This document shows positions 9,732-18,198 of a DNA stretch of 64,000 nucleotides, in pieces. The translations under genes were made by a program, and so were the position numbers. Every line of letters begins with the position of its first letter. Within the stretch, counting starts at the first letter, position 1. This DNA comes from Psychromonas sp. psych-6C06 (GTDB taxonomy: Bacteria > Pseudomonadota > Gammaproteobacteria > Enterobacterales > Psychromonadaceae): assembly GCF_002835465.1 (NCBI RefSeq), contig NZ_PIZM01000005.1, forward strand, positions 1 through 64,000, written 5' to 3'. The notes under the pieces are model-generated. The model had not been told where the DNA came from and did not search any database. It saw only the letters and a list, made by a program, of their open reading frames with translations.

Positions 9732-11654
9732 ATGTTTAGAATTTTATTAGTTATGCTCAGCATTGTATTTTCATCAGCCACTTTTTCGCTATCTTTAAAT
9801 CAACAAAGAACGTTATATAGCGATGCAAGGAGCTTGCAGGAGCAAAACAATTGGCAACAGGCGGATGAAAAGTTACAGATGCTACCAGATTACCCGCTTA
9901 CTTACCTTCTTCAATATCAATCACTTAAAAATAACTTTTCAGTTTCTGATAAAGAAAAGATCAGTGCATTTATAATAAAAAATAAGCAGTATAAAATAAG
10001 TAATAAATTACAACGCGAATATATGTTTTATCTTGCTGGGCAACAATCTTGGCAAGCCTTTTTAGACTTTTATCCTGCATTACCACGTAGTACCAAACTC
10101 AAATGCTTTCATTTTCAAGCTAAAATGTCTCAAAATAAGCATGACCAAATTTGGCCCGACGTAAAAAAAGTATGGCTCTCTGGTTACTCTCAGCCCAATG
10201 CCTGTGACAGTGTTTTTAAATATTACTTAACACAGAAAAAAGTGTCACAGTCACTAATATGGCAACGCTTTCAACTTGCTCATCGTAGTAATAAAAAAGC
10301 GTTAATGAAATACCTGATAACCCTTATGGACGCTGATAATAAGGAGTTAGCAGGTCAACTTTATAAATTAAATCAATCGCCCCAAAAATTATCGCGTAGT
10401 TCGTTGTTTACGAGCCATGATCATGCCAGTTACCCTTTTTTAAAAGACATGCTTAAACGTCTAGCGAGAAGTGATATCAACCTTGCCATTCAAACTTACC
10501 AAATCTATGACAGTAAAGTTCCTTTTGTTTTTTCTGATGAAATTGAACTGAAGAAATACTTTGCTTCTAGAGTGCTAATAAAAAATAAACAGGGGCTATT
10601 GCCTTGGGTAGATAAAACGCTTCCTTCATTAGGGAGTGAGAAATTGATTGCGCAGCGTATTCGCTATGCGATTAAATACAATAATTGGCCTGATATTGAA
10701 AACTGGATCAATCAGCTACCACAGGAAGCGATTCATTCACCTACTTGGTTATACTGGCAAGCTCGTGTTTTGGAAGAGAAAGAACAGTTTGCACAAGCCA
10801 ATAAGCTGTATCAAAAAATAGCCGGGGAACGAAAATATTATGGCTTTTTGGCTGCTCAAAAGTTAGGGCTTACTTATCAGCTTAATGCACAAATTGTCGA
10901 GCCTGAGGTCACGAGTTTACGTTATGTGCAAAAACAGCTAGATCATATTGAGGAGCTATATTTCCATCAATATATGAACTTGGTTAAACGTGAGTGGGAG
11001 TCTCTGTTAAAAGGGCGTGATATTGATGTACAGCGTCAACTTGGTTTATATGCCTTTGATAAAGGCTGGCCTCATCTTTCTGTACTGGCAAGTATTCGTT
11101 CTAAAAGTTGGGATGCGATTAATATACGTTTTCCTGAGGTAAAACCTGAACTTTTTTCTGAGAATGCAAATAAGTTTCAGGTTCCGACTAGTTATATCTA
11201 TGCGATAACACGTCAAGAGAGTTCTTTTGATCAGTTTGCAAACTCCCCTGTAGGTGCAACGGGATATATGCAGTTAATGCCTGCAACTGCGAAGGAAACC
11301 GCACGTAAAATAGGGTTAAAAGAATATAAGAAGAAAGCACAGTTAACCGAAAGCGAGATTAATGTTGCATTAGGAACTGCGTATTTTGATAGTTTATTGA
11401 AACGGTATAAGGGCAATCGTATTCTTGCAACTGCTGCTTATAATGCCGGCCCAAATCGTGTTGATCGTTGGAAAAAAAATAAAAAAGGCAGAGATAATAA
11501 AGCGCTTAGTATGGATAGTTGGGTTGAAACGATTCCCTATAAAGAAACACGAAGATACGTTAAAAATGTTCTTGCTTACAATGTGATATATCAGCATATA
11601 CAACAGCAGCCGATGGAGTTTTTTAATGAGAAGGAGCTTGGGGCGACCTACTAA
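9732..11654 (+). CDS. slt: Soluble lytic murein transglycosylase
   Basis: Periplasmic enzyme that cleaves peptidoglycan glycan strands to 1,6-anhydromuropeptides. The 640-residue protein has a signal peptide (MFRILLVMLSIVFSSATFSLS), a long helical superhelix region and a C-terminal SLT domain. The catalytic Glu lies in ITRQESSFD near residue 496, followed by GATGYMQLMPATAKETA and AAYNAGPNRVDRW. Size and order match E. coli Slt70. The ATG at 9732 is preferred over a GTG 9 bases upstream because that GTG is part of the ribosome-binding GTGGGG. It follows yejF by 41 bp and could be read through from it. Confidence 0.95.
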   Translation: MFRILLVMLSIVFSSATFSLSLNQQRTLYSDARSLQEQNNWQQADEKLQMLPDYPLTYLLQYQSLKNNFSVSDKEKISAFIIKNKQYKISNKLQREYMFYLAGQQSWQAFLDFYPALPRSTKLKCFHFQAKMSQNKHDQIWPDVKKVWLSGYSQPNACDSVFKYYLTQKKVSQSLIWQRFQLAHRSNKKALMKYLITLMDADNKELAGQLYKLNQSPQKLSRSSLFTSHDHASYPFLKDMLKRLARSDINLAIQTYQIYDSKVPFVFSDEIELKKYFASRVLIKNKQGLLPWVDKTLPSLGSEKLIAQRIRYAIKYNNWPDIENWINQLPQEAIHSPTWLYWQARVLEEKEQFAQANKLYQKIAGERKYYGFLAAQKLGLTYQLNAQIVEPEVTSLRYVQKQLDHIEELYFHQYMNLVKREWESLLKGRDIDVQRQLGLYAFDKGWPHLSVLASIRSKSWDAINIRFPEVKPELFSENANKFQVPTSYIYAITRQESSFDQFANSPVGATGYMQLMPATAKETARKIGLKEYKKKAQLTESEINVALGTAYFDSLLKRYKGNRILATAAYNAGPNRVDRWKKNKKGRDNKALSMDSWVETIPYKETRRYVKNVLAYNVIYQHIQQQPMEFFNEKELGATY

Positions 11655-11665
11655 ACAATACTATT

Positions 11666-12043
11666 TTACCAGCAACTTGCTGGTGTTTGATTACTATCTT
11701 GGTCAATTGTTAATGTAGTACAACCTGTATCACTAAGTTGCAGTCCCTTCGCAACCGCTTGCATTGAGTAGGTGGTTGTGCCGGCAGAGGTAACGGTAAA
11801 GGTATAATAATCACTATTAGCCATTCCTAGTGCTGATTCATCATCAGAGTAATTGGGGTTTAATATATGCAAGCTAGTTTGTTTTAGTTGCGCTTTAATA
11901 AGCTCGGTTTTTGCATCACCACGGCGCGCTTCTAACATATAGTTTTGATATGACGGATAAGCAATACTGCCAAGAATCCCCATAATCGCAATGACAATTA
12001 ATAGTTCAATTAATGTAAAACCGGTCAGCGTGATCTTATCCAT
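11666..12043 (-). CDS. Type IV pilin-like protein (PilE family)
   Basis: A 125-residue prepilin. The leader MDKITLTG ends in Gly before the FTLIELLIVIAIMGILGSIA helix, with Glu at mature position 5, the signature for PilD cleavage and N-methylation. SYQNYMLEARRGDAKTEL follows, as in PilE/minor pilins of the pil clusters. Two cysteines (GCTTL and the terminal SCW) can form the D-region disulfide. It converges with slt (11-bp gap) and has no pilus assembly genes beside it. Whether it is a major or minor pilin cannot be told; short length and context suggest a minor pilin. Confidence 0.88.
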   Translation of the reverse strand: MDKITLTGFTLIELLIVIAIMGILGSIAYPSYQNYMLEARRGDAKTELIKAQLKQTSLHILNPNYSDDESALGMANSDYYTFTVTSAGTTTYSMQAVAKGLQLSDTGCTTLTIDQDSNQTPASCW

Positions 12044-12244
12044 TTCATTTACCTTATAGCTTATTTGACTATTATGATATTCACTGAGTGTAGATCTTTA
12101 TTCCTTAACGCACCTCATTTATTTATGCCTTAAGCTAAACTTAAACCCCAGAGGCAAGTTATAGATTGTATATAAATTATTCTATGTGTATTAATGCATA
12201 CAATAATCAACTATTCACTATTCTTTTACCTCGCTTACGATTTA

Positions 12245-12403
12245 TAGCAAATCCACTAAATAACTAATCAATCTTACTGGTTAAAAGAAGCTATTTCAGC
12301 GTTAAAAATTTCGTAAAGGGAACAACCATTTGCATCAATTTTCGCCTTGAACTAACTCCTTTTTCCTACGTAACATTTGATCACTATATTAACGGAATTG
12401 GTA
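12245..12403 (+). mobile_element. MITE-like repeat, type A, copy 1
   Basis: A 159-bp element with slightly decayed ends (TAGCAA at the left, TTGGTA at the right) flanked by direct TTA (12242-12244 and 12404-12406). Its interior (AATCCACTAAATAACTAATC, ACTGGTTAAAAGAAGC, TTTTTCCTACGTAA) matches the copies at 17736 and 19438. It has no coding capacity. It fills most of the gap between the two pilin genes (12044-12436) and ends 33 bp before the second one. Confidence 0.85.
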
Positions 12404-12436
12404 TTATTTCCGCCAGTTGGGACAAAGGAGGCTAAG

Positions 12437-12943
12437 TTGCTCAATCTATTTATAAAAGGGTTCTCATTGATAGAGATGTTGGTAGCGATATTTGTGGTCG
12501 CTATTATTCTAACTATTGGTATGCCTTCATTTAAAGCGATGCTTGATGGGAATAGGCTAAAAGGTGGTAGTGACGCGCTTTATTTTATGCTTAGCCTAAC
12601 CAAAACAGAGTCTATTAAGCGTAACAAAAATGTGTTTTTAAAAATAACCTCTGGTACGAATTGGTGTATTGGCGTTAACGAAGAGGATGCAAATTGTGAT
12701 TGTAATACCAGCCCTTTCACCTGCGATGTCGCAGTGATTAATGCCAGCCAATATGAAGGGTTAACATTAAGCTCAACTTATGTTTCTCCTTTTTTCGACC
12801 GCGTAAGAGGGGGATTTAATGAGCCTGATAAATTGTTTACGCTTGAGTCTGATAGCAATACATCGGTTCAAATTCGCATTAATTTGCTCGGAGCTGTTCG
12901 CATGTGTGGTGTGGATGGGGTATTAGATTTATACCATTGTTAA
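12437..12943 (+). CDS. Type IV pseudopilin, FimT/GspH-like
   Basis: A 168-residue prepilin of the GspH/FimT kind. The leader MLNLFIKG is followed by FSLIEMLVAIFVVAIILTIG with Glu5, then KTESIKRNKNV and a late GAVRMCGVDG that resembles the FimT C-terminal strand. Six cysteines lie in the middle and end of the protein, more than usual. The start is a TTG at 12437: a perfect AAAGGAGG (12424-12431) lies 5 nt upstream. Upstream in-frame ATG codons lie inside the mobile repeat and are unlikely to be used. It ends only about 60 bp before the argR terminus and has no partner pil genes here. Confidence 0.8.
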   Translation: MLNLFIKGFSLIEMLVAIFVVAIILTIGMPSFKAMLDGNRLKGGSDALYFMLSLTKTESIKRNKNVFLKITSGTNWCIGVNEEDANCDCNTSPFTCDVAVINASQYEGLTLSSTYVSPFFDRVRGGFNEPDKLFTLESDSNTSVQIRINLLGAVRMCGVDGVLDLYHC

Positions 12944-13001
12944 CTAATCGTTTTCCCCTATTACTACTTTAAGAGGGGGGGGGGTAATGGGGGGCTTGCG
13001 C

Positions 13002-13454
13002 TTAATTAAAAAGTTGTTTAATGACCTTCAATGTTTTATCCATTTGTTGACAGTCTGTAGGGGTAATAAATATAGTATCATCGCCGGCAATAGTCCCTAA
13101 GATCCCTTCTGTTTTACCGATAGAATCAAGTAAACGAGCAATCAGTTGTGCCGCTCCAGGGCTAGTCCTAAGAACAATAAGGCTATCATTACAATCAATA
13201 TCAACGACTAAGTTTTTTAATGGGCTACTCGTTGTAGGGATGCCTAATTCGGCAGGTAAGCAATACACCATCTCACGTTTCGCATTACGAGTGCGTACTG
13301 CACCTGACTTACTCAACATGCGTGATACTTTAGACTGGTTAATATTATGAAACCCTGCTTCTTGTAATGCGTCAACTATCTCACCTTGCGAGCTAAGGCG
13401 TTCTTTTTTTAGTAACGTTTTGAAGAAATCCATTAATTCAGTTGATTGTTTCAT
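13002..13454 (-). CDS. argR: Arginine repressor ArgR
   Basis: Hexameric arginine-dependent regulator of arginine synthesis and transport genes. The 150-residue form has a winged helix at 10-70 ([20 protein letters not shown], then [16 protein letters not shown]) and the C-terminal arginine-binding trimer domain with [11 protein letters not shown] near residue 125, where the two Asp residues bind arginine. The start at 13454 gives the family length of about 150; the longer frame to 13538 adds an unconserved leader. argR next to mdh is standard in enterobacteria, but here one gene has been added between them. Confidence 0.95.
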   Translation of the reverse strand: MKQSTELMDFFKTLLKKERLSSQGEIVDALQEAGFHNINQSKVSRMLSKSGAVRTRNAKREMVYCLPAELGIPTTSSPLKNLVVDIDCNDSLIVLRTSPGAAQLIARLLDSIGKTEGILGTIAGDDTIFITPTDCQQMDKTLKVIKQLFN

Positions 13455-13531
13455 GTAATATAACTCTGTAATGTATTTATGCGTATCATAATTAATATTA
13501 TGCCATTTACAATAGATTATTTTGCAAAATA

Positions 13532-13549
13532 AGTGCATAACTATTCATT
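13532..13549. promoter_or_regulatory. Candidate ARG box
   Basis: AGTGCATAACTATTCATT fits the ArgR operator consensus WNTGAATWWWWATTCANW at 16 of 18 positions. It lies between the divergent argR and the orphan binding-protein gene, 66 bp upstream of the latter, and could serve both. A weaker related stretch lies near 13468-13486. Confidence 0.6.
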
Positions 13550-13614
13550 TATTTTCTAAATCGATTTAATTCTTACATTATTATGATGGTTAACGGTTTT
13601 TTAGTATTGGATAT

Positions 13615-14391
13615 ATGGATATGACCTATTTTTCTCGAACGTGTGGCTTATTGTGCTTTCTCTTTTTTTCAGGCTCTGTATTCTCGCTAGATATTAGTAA
13701 AAATATGCCTGTTAATTTTGTCACCGAAGCTAACTATTATCCCTTTGAATACCTTGATGAGTTAAAGCAGATCCAAGGCTTTGATATTGATATTGCTAAT
13801 GCCGTCTGCCTAAAAGCTAATTTATCTTGTAAGTTTTATAATCAAAGCTTTGATAGCTTACTATTGACCTTACAATTTGGTCGATTTGATGCAGTGATTG
13901 CCGCCCTTGATATAACAGAATCCAGAAAAGAGAAAGTAGACTTCTCAAATAGTTATTATAGATTCCCTCCTGTTTTTGTTAGTACCACTAATAGTAAAGA
14001 GGCATTTTCTATTGTTGGGAAGTTTATCGGTGTGCAATCTGATTCATCTAACCACCATTACTTAATAAAGCATGCTAAAAAAAATAGCTTTATTATCTCT
14101 TATCTTTCTTCAACTAAAGCTTTTTCAGACTTGCGAAATGGAAAAATAGATGTGGTTTTTGCTGATCACGCAGTCGTAGATGATTTTCTCTCTAAGCGTC
14201 AAAATAACGACAAGTTTTCAGTGATGCAAACTGAAGATGTGTTCTTGGATAAGTTTTCGGCAGGTTATGGCATAGCTGTAAAAAAAGGCAATATGGCATT
14301 ATTAGAGCGTATTAATTATGGCTTGGCGAAAATAAAAGAAGATGGCACTTATCAAACAATTTATGATCGCTACTTTGAGAGTAATAAGTAA
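13615..14391 (+). CDS. Periplasmic amino-acid binding protein (ABC type, family 3), orphan
   Basis: A 258-residue family 3 solute-binding protein, similar in layout to the arginine-binding proteins ArtI/ArtJ. It has a signal peptide (to about SVFSLD), then YYPFEYLDELKQIQGFDIDI, the GRFDAVIAALDITESRKEKVDFS core motif near 95 and a C-terminal GLAKIKEDGTYQTIYDRYF. No permease or ATPase gene is next to it. Divergence from argR across a candidate ARG box suggests that it binds arginine or a related basic amino acid and is repressed by ArgR; this is inference. ATG codons at 13615 and 13621 are both possible starts. Confidence 0.85.
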   Translation: MDMTYFSRTCGLLCFLFFSGSVFSLDISKNMPVNFVTEANYYPFEYLDELKQIQGFDIDIANAVCLKANLSCKFYNQSFDSLLLTLQFGRFDAVIAALDITESRKEKVDFSNSYYRFPPVFVSTTNSKEAFSIVGKFIGVQSDSSNHHYLIKHAKKNSFIISYLSSTKAFSDLRNGKIDVVFADHAVVDDFLSKRQNNDKFSVMQTEDVFLDKFSAGYGIAVKKGNMALLERINYGLAKIKEDGTYQTIYDRYFESNK

Positions 14392-14662
14392 ATTAATAAC
14401 AGAAAAATAACACTATTATTGAAATGTTATTTACTTCAATTTCTGGAAGTTAATTGTTTGAAATTATAGTGAATTAGCTATTTAACGTCGCCATTTAATA
14501 AATCTAATATCTTTAACTGCCGACAAGTCGATCTTAGTCATACAAATTATCCATTACACTCAACATCGCTCACAATTATTTAACATTTTTTACACAAACT
14601 TTTAATTTGGATTAAGCTGATTTTGTGTCCTTAAATGTTAAATAACTATTTCGGAGTGTGTT

Positions 14663-15604
14663 ATGAAAGTTGCAGTACTTGGTGCCGCTGGCGGTATTGG
14701 TCAAGCCCTAGCTTTATTATTAAAATTAGACCTTCCAGAAAATTCAGAGTTATCCCTTTATGATGTTGCACCTGTAACTCCAGGTGTTGCAAAAGACCTT
14801 AGCCATATACCTACTAGTGTAAAAGTGACAGGTTTTGGCGGCGATGATGCAAGCCCAGCATTAGAAGGTGCTGATGTTGTACTTATTTCAGCCGGTGTTG
14901 CGCGTAAACCCGGTATGGATCGCAGTGATTTATTTAACATTAATGCCGGCATAATTAAAACGCTGGTGGGTACTGTTGCTAAAGTTTCGCCTGAAGCATG
15001 TATTTGTATTATTACTAATCCAGTTAATACGACGGTTGCTATTGCTGCAGAAGTATTAAAAGCCGCGGGTGTTTATAATAAAAATAAATTATTTGGAATT
15101 ACAACTTTAGATGTTATTCGTGCTGAAGAGTTTATTGCTGACTTGAAAGGTTTACCTGCAGAGCATGTACGTGTGAACGTTATCGGTGGACACAGTGGAA
15201 CAACCATTCTGCCGGTTTTATCACAGGTACAGGGCGTTGAATTTACAGAGCAAGAGGTCATTGAGCTAACAGAACGTATTCAAAATGCTGGAACCGAAGT
15301 TGTAAATGCTAAAGCTGGTGGAGGTTCTGCGACGCTTTCAATGGCACGTGCTGCCTCTGTGTTTGGTATTCGATTAGTACAAGCATTACTAGGTAAGCAA
15401 GGCATTATTCAAAATGCCTACGTGGATGGAGGAAATGCTTGTTCTCCTTTCTTCACACAACCATTATTACTCGGTATAAATGGTATTGAGCGTGTCTTAC
15501 CCTTTGGCGAGTTAAGTGAATTTGAAGAGAAAAAGAAAGGTGAGATGCTAGCTGTATTACATGATGATATTCAGAAAGGGATTGATTTCGTAAAAAATAG
15601 CTAA
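14663..15604 (+). CDS. mdh: Malate dehydrogenase (NAD-dependent)
   Basis: Oxidises malate to oxaloacetate in the TCA cycle. The 313-residue protein begins with the NAD-binding [20 protein letters not shown], has the substrate arginines in [12 protein letters not shown] near 81-92, ITNPVNTTV near 117 and the catalytic His in [10 protein letters not shown] near 177. This is the E. coli/Vibrio type Mdh in length and sequence. A GGAGTG ribosome site precedes the ATG. Transcribed alone and closed by a strong terminator. Confidence 0.97.
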   Translation: MKVAVLGAAGGIGQALALLLKLDLPENSELSLYDVAPVTPGVAKDLSHIPTSVKVTGFGGDDASPALEGADVVLISAGVARKPGMDRSDLFNINAGIIKTLVGTVAKVSPEACICIITNPVNTTVAIAAEVLKAAGVYNKNKLFGITTLDVIRAEEFIADLKGLPAEHVRVNVIGGHSGTTILPVLSQVQGVEFTEQEVIELTERIQNAGTEVVNAKAGGGSATLSMARAASVFGIRLVQALLGKQGIIQNAYVDGGNACSPFFTQPLLLGINGIERVLPFGELSEFEEKKKGEMLAVLHDDIQKGIDFVKNS

Positions 15605-15623
15605 CAATTCATTACTCTTCATC

Positions 15624-15651
15624 GAAAAAACCAGCAATAGCTGGTTTTTTT
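15624..15651 (+). terminator. mdh terminator
   Basis: Stem AAAAAACCAGC / GCTGGTTTTTT with a 4-nt loop and a T run, 20 bp after the mdh stop. Confidence 0.9.
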
Positions 15652-15689
15652 ATGTCTATACTTTAATTTTAATGATGTAAGGAGAGTCT

Positions 15690-16091
15690 ATGAAAGTTTC
15701 AGATGTGATGACTACACGGGTTGTTAAAGTTGATATGGATGATCGCTTGACAGTTGTTAAAGAGATTTTAGACAGTGCTCCCTTTCGTCACCTTCTTGTT
15801 ATCGAAGATGAAGAGTTACAGGGGGTAATAAGCGATCGTGATCTATTACGGTGCCTTAGCCCATTTATTGGTACTGATGCTGAATCGGTCCGAGATACAA
15901 AAACCATTGATCAGCGTGCACATCAGGTGATGACGAGATCGCCAATTACTGTTAACAGTGATACGTTAATTCGCGAAGCATTATTATTAATGCTTGAGCA
16001 TACTATCGGTTGCTTACCGATAGTTGATGAAGGCGAGATCGTTGGAATATTTACCCTACACGATGGATTGCGTGCGCTGTTAGACAATTAG
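15690..16091 (+). CDS. CBS-domain pair protein
   Basis: A 133-residue stand-alone protein made of two CBS motifs (about 1-58 and 75-130): MKVSDVMTTRVVKVD with LQGVISDRDLLRCL, then QVMTRSPITVNSDTLIREAL with GCLPIVDEGEIVGIFTLHDG. Such pairs bind adenosyl nucleotides and act as energy sensors, but the partner and ligand cannot be read from the sequence. An AAGGAG ribosome site precedes the ATG. It lies between the mdh terminator and cysG, 84 bp upstream of the latter, and could be co-transcribed with it. Confidence 0.85.
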   Translation: MKVSDVMTTRVVKVDMDDRLTVVKEILDSAPFRHLLVIEDEELQGVISDRDLLRCLSPFIGTDAESVRDTKTIDQRAHQVMTRSPITVNSDTLIREALLLMLEHTIGCLPIVDEGEIVGIFTLHDGLRALLDN

Positions 16092-16175
16092 ACTATAAGA
16101 AATTAAATTTTATTGTTTTAACTCCTTCTTATATTTCTTTATAGTGTTCGCTTTCAATCTGCTCTGGGCTCTCAA

Positions 16176-17594
16176 ATGGATTACTTACCAATTTTTACCA
16201 AATTAGAAAATCGACCTTGTCTTGTTATTGGTGGTGGAGAAATTGCACTTCGCAAAGTACACCTATTATTAAAGGCCGGGGCAGATGTCACTGTTTGCTC
16301 TTTAGCGTTCCATGCAAAGTTACTAGAAAAAGCTGATGCTAAGCAGGTAAAAATAATTAAAGGTACGTTTAGCGATGAGCTATTAGATAATAAATGGTTA
16401 GTTATCGCCGCTACCAGCGATAAAGAGGTTAACCAACATATTGCTGAATGTGCAAATAGTCGCCAAATCTTGGTGAATGTGGTTGATAACCCTGTATTAT
16501 CAAGCTTTATTATGCCTTCTATTGTTGACCGCTCTCCAATTATTGTTGCTATCTCAAGTGGCGGTAAAGCTCCGGTTTTAGCGAGACTTATTCGTGAACG
16601 TTTAGAGTCATTATTACCGATGCATATCGGCCGTTTAGCGACTATTTCGGGGGAGTTTCGTCATCAAGTTAAGAAAACACTTAAAAGTGTTTCCTTACGA
16701 CGTCGTTATTGGGAAAAATTATTTGGTAATGGGCAACTTGGACAACTACTCCAGAGAGGCCAAACAGATAAGGCAATTGCATTAATGACCCAAAGTTTAA
16801 CCGAAGAGGTTGCTAAAGGTGATGTTGCTTTAGTGGGAGCTGGGCCAGGCGATCCTTCTTTATTAACATTAAAAGCATTGCAGCTTATGCAACAAGCTGA
16901 CGTGGTGCTATATGATCGTCTTGTTTCCTCTGAAATTTTAGATTTAGTGCGACGTGATGCTGATCTTATCTCCGTAGGTAAAGAAGCGGGTAATCATGAA
17001 GTAGAACAGTCTCGTACTAATGAAATGTTAGTGGAGTATGCACTACAAGGGAAGAAAGTAGTTCGGCTAAAAGGTGGAGATTCATTTATTTTTGGCCGAG
17101 GAGGCGAAGAGCTTGAAGAGCTCGTTGCTTCTAATATCGATTTTCAAGTCGTACCGGGTATTACCGCCGCTTCTGGCTGTAGCGCCTATGCTGGTATCCC
17201 ATTAACGCACCGTGATTATGCTCAATCTGTTACGTTCGTGACAGGGCATCGTAAGCAAGATGGGAAACAATTAGATTGGAAAGCATTGGCGATTAAAAAT
17301 CAAACCTTAGTTGTTTATATGGGGCTTATTCAAGCAGAAGAGATACAACAACAGTTATTACATTATGGGCGTGGAGCTGAAACACCTGTTGCGCTAATTA
17401 ATAAAGGTACAACCGCTGATCAGCATGTTGTTATCGGTAAGCTTGATGAATTATCGCAATTAGGAGGTGGCTTAAAAGGGCCAACACTAATAATAATTGG
17501 TGAAGTGGTTTGTCTTGCGGATAAATTATCTTGGTTCAATCCTGAGCAGGGGCATAAACTATCAAGGGATCCCTTCTTGGTTAACCTTGCTTAG
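16176..17594 (+). CDS. cysG: Siroheme synthase (multifunctional)
   Basis: Makes siroheme, the cofactor of sulfite and nitrite reductases, from uroporphyrinogen III. The 472-residue protein is a fusion. The N-terminal part (about 1-150) has the NAD site VIGGGEIALRKVHLLLKAGA for precorrin-2 dehydrogenase/ferrochelatase; the C-terminal part (from about 215) is the SAM methyltransferase with VALVGAGPGDPSLLTLKAL, VRLKGGDSFIFGRGGEE and VPGITAASGCSAYAGIPLTH. Length and order match enterobacterial CysG. A mobile repeat begins 4 bp after the stop codon. Confidence 0.96.
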   Translation: MDYLPIFTKLENRPCLVIGGGEIALRKVHLLLKAGADVTVCSLAFHAKLLEKADAKQVKIIKGTFSDELLDNKWLVIAATSDKEVNQHIAECANSRQILVNVVDNPVLSSFIMPSIVDRSPIIVAISSGGKAPVLARLIRERLESLLPMHIGRLATISGEFRHQVKKTLKSVSLRRRYWEKLFGNGQLGQLLQRGQTDKAIALMTQSLTEEVAKGDVALVGAGPGDPSLLTLKALQLMQQADVVLYDRLVSSEILDLVRRDADLISVGKEAGNHEVEQSRTNEMLVEYALQGKKVVRLKGGDSFIFGRGGEELEELVASNIDFQVVPGITAASGCSAYAGIPLTHRDYAQSVTFVTGHRKQDGKQLDWKALAIKNQTLVVYMGLIQAEEIQQQLLHYGRGAETPVALINKGTTADQHVVIGKLDELSQLGGGLKGPTLIIIGEVVCLADKLSWFNPEQGHKLSRDPFLVNLA

Positions 17595-17597
17595 TTA

Positions 17598-17909
17598 TAC
17601 CAAACGAAATAAATCGCTGAACTATTTTACTGGTTAAAGCAACTTACCTCTTCGTTGAAGCTTTCGTAAAGAGAGCAATCATTTACGTCTCGAGTTAAGT
17701 CACTTTTCCTACACAAAATTTAGATCACACACTTATACCAAATCCATTAAATAACTGATCATTTGTACTGGTTAAAAGGAGCTATCTCTGTGTTAAAAGT
17801 TTTGTAAATAGAACAACTATTTACTGTAACTTTCGCCTTGTGATACCTCCTTTTTCCTACGTAAAATTTGAACACTATATTAGTGGAATTGGTATTAATT
17901 CGATTGGTA
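17598..17909 (+). mobile_element. MITE-like repeat, type B, copy 2, interrupted by copy 3
   Basis: The left part (17598-17735) begins TACCAAACGAAATAAAT and contains CTTACCTCTTCGTTGAAGC; the right end (CGATTGGTA) is at 17901-17909. The whole is flanked by TTA (17595-17597 and 17910-17912). The middle is occupied by a complete type A element at 17736-17894 plus a duplicated TTA. Compared with the copy at 24997 it also lacks about 11 bp. It abuts the cysG stop codon. Confidence 0.85.
17736..17894 (+). mobile_element. MITE-like repeat, type A, copy 3, nested in copy 2
   Basis: A 159-bp element with ends TACCAAATCCATTAA and TTAGTGGAATTGGTA (inverted repeats) flanked by TTA on both sides (17733-17735 and 17895-17897). 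Removing it with one TTA restores the type B sequence seen at 24997-25157, so it inserted into copy 2. Confidence 0.88.
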
Positions 17910-17912
17910 TTA

Positions 17913-18131
17913 TATAAATGGAATGAGAAAGTGAGCTTGTTTTGCGTAGGAAATTTAAGCTATCAAGGTGTTAATGCAAAAATTAGTTATTCATCTTTGA
18001 AAACTCACAACACCAGTAGTGGAAGTTATAACAAGTAAGGCTTATCACCTTTGGTGTTACATAAATTGCTGGAAGGGGGTTGAAAAGGGGCTATAGTCGG
18101 TCGTTAAGCCCGTTCTATATCAATAAATAAT
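17913..18131. other. Intergenic stretch without recognised feature
   Basis: About 220 bp between the nested repeats and the hairpin behind the first PEP-CTERM gene. No open frame of note, RNA signature or clear repeat was seen. Confidence 0.4.
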
Positions 18132-18133
18132 GT

Positions 18134-18171
18134 TTAACTTCATTGTGAAATAATGGGGGCAATGAAGTTAA
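18134..18171 (-). terminator. Hairpin behind the first PEP-CTERM gene
   Basis: TTAACTTCATTG (18134-18145) pairs with CAATGAAGTTAA (18160-18171). The same hairpin recurs behind the second paralog at 19864-19902, so it was copied with the gene or kept by selection. The T run on the minus strand is weak. Confidence 0.55.
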
Positions 18172-18198
18172 ATTAAAACGTTACTGGTTATAGCGGTA

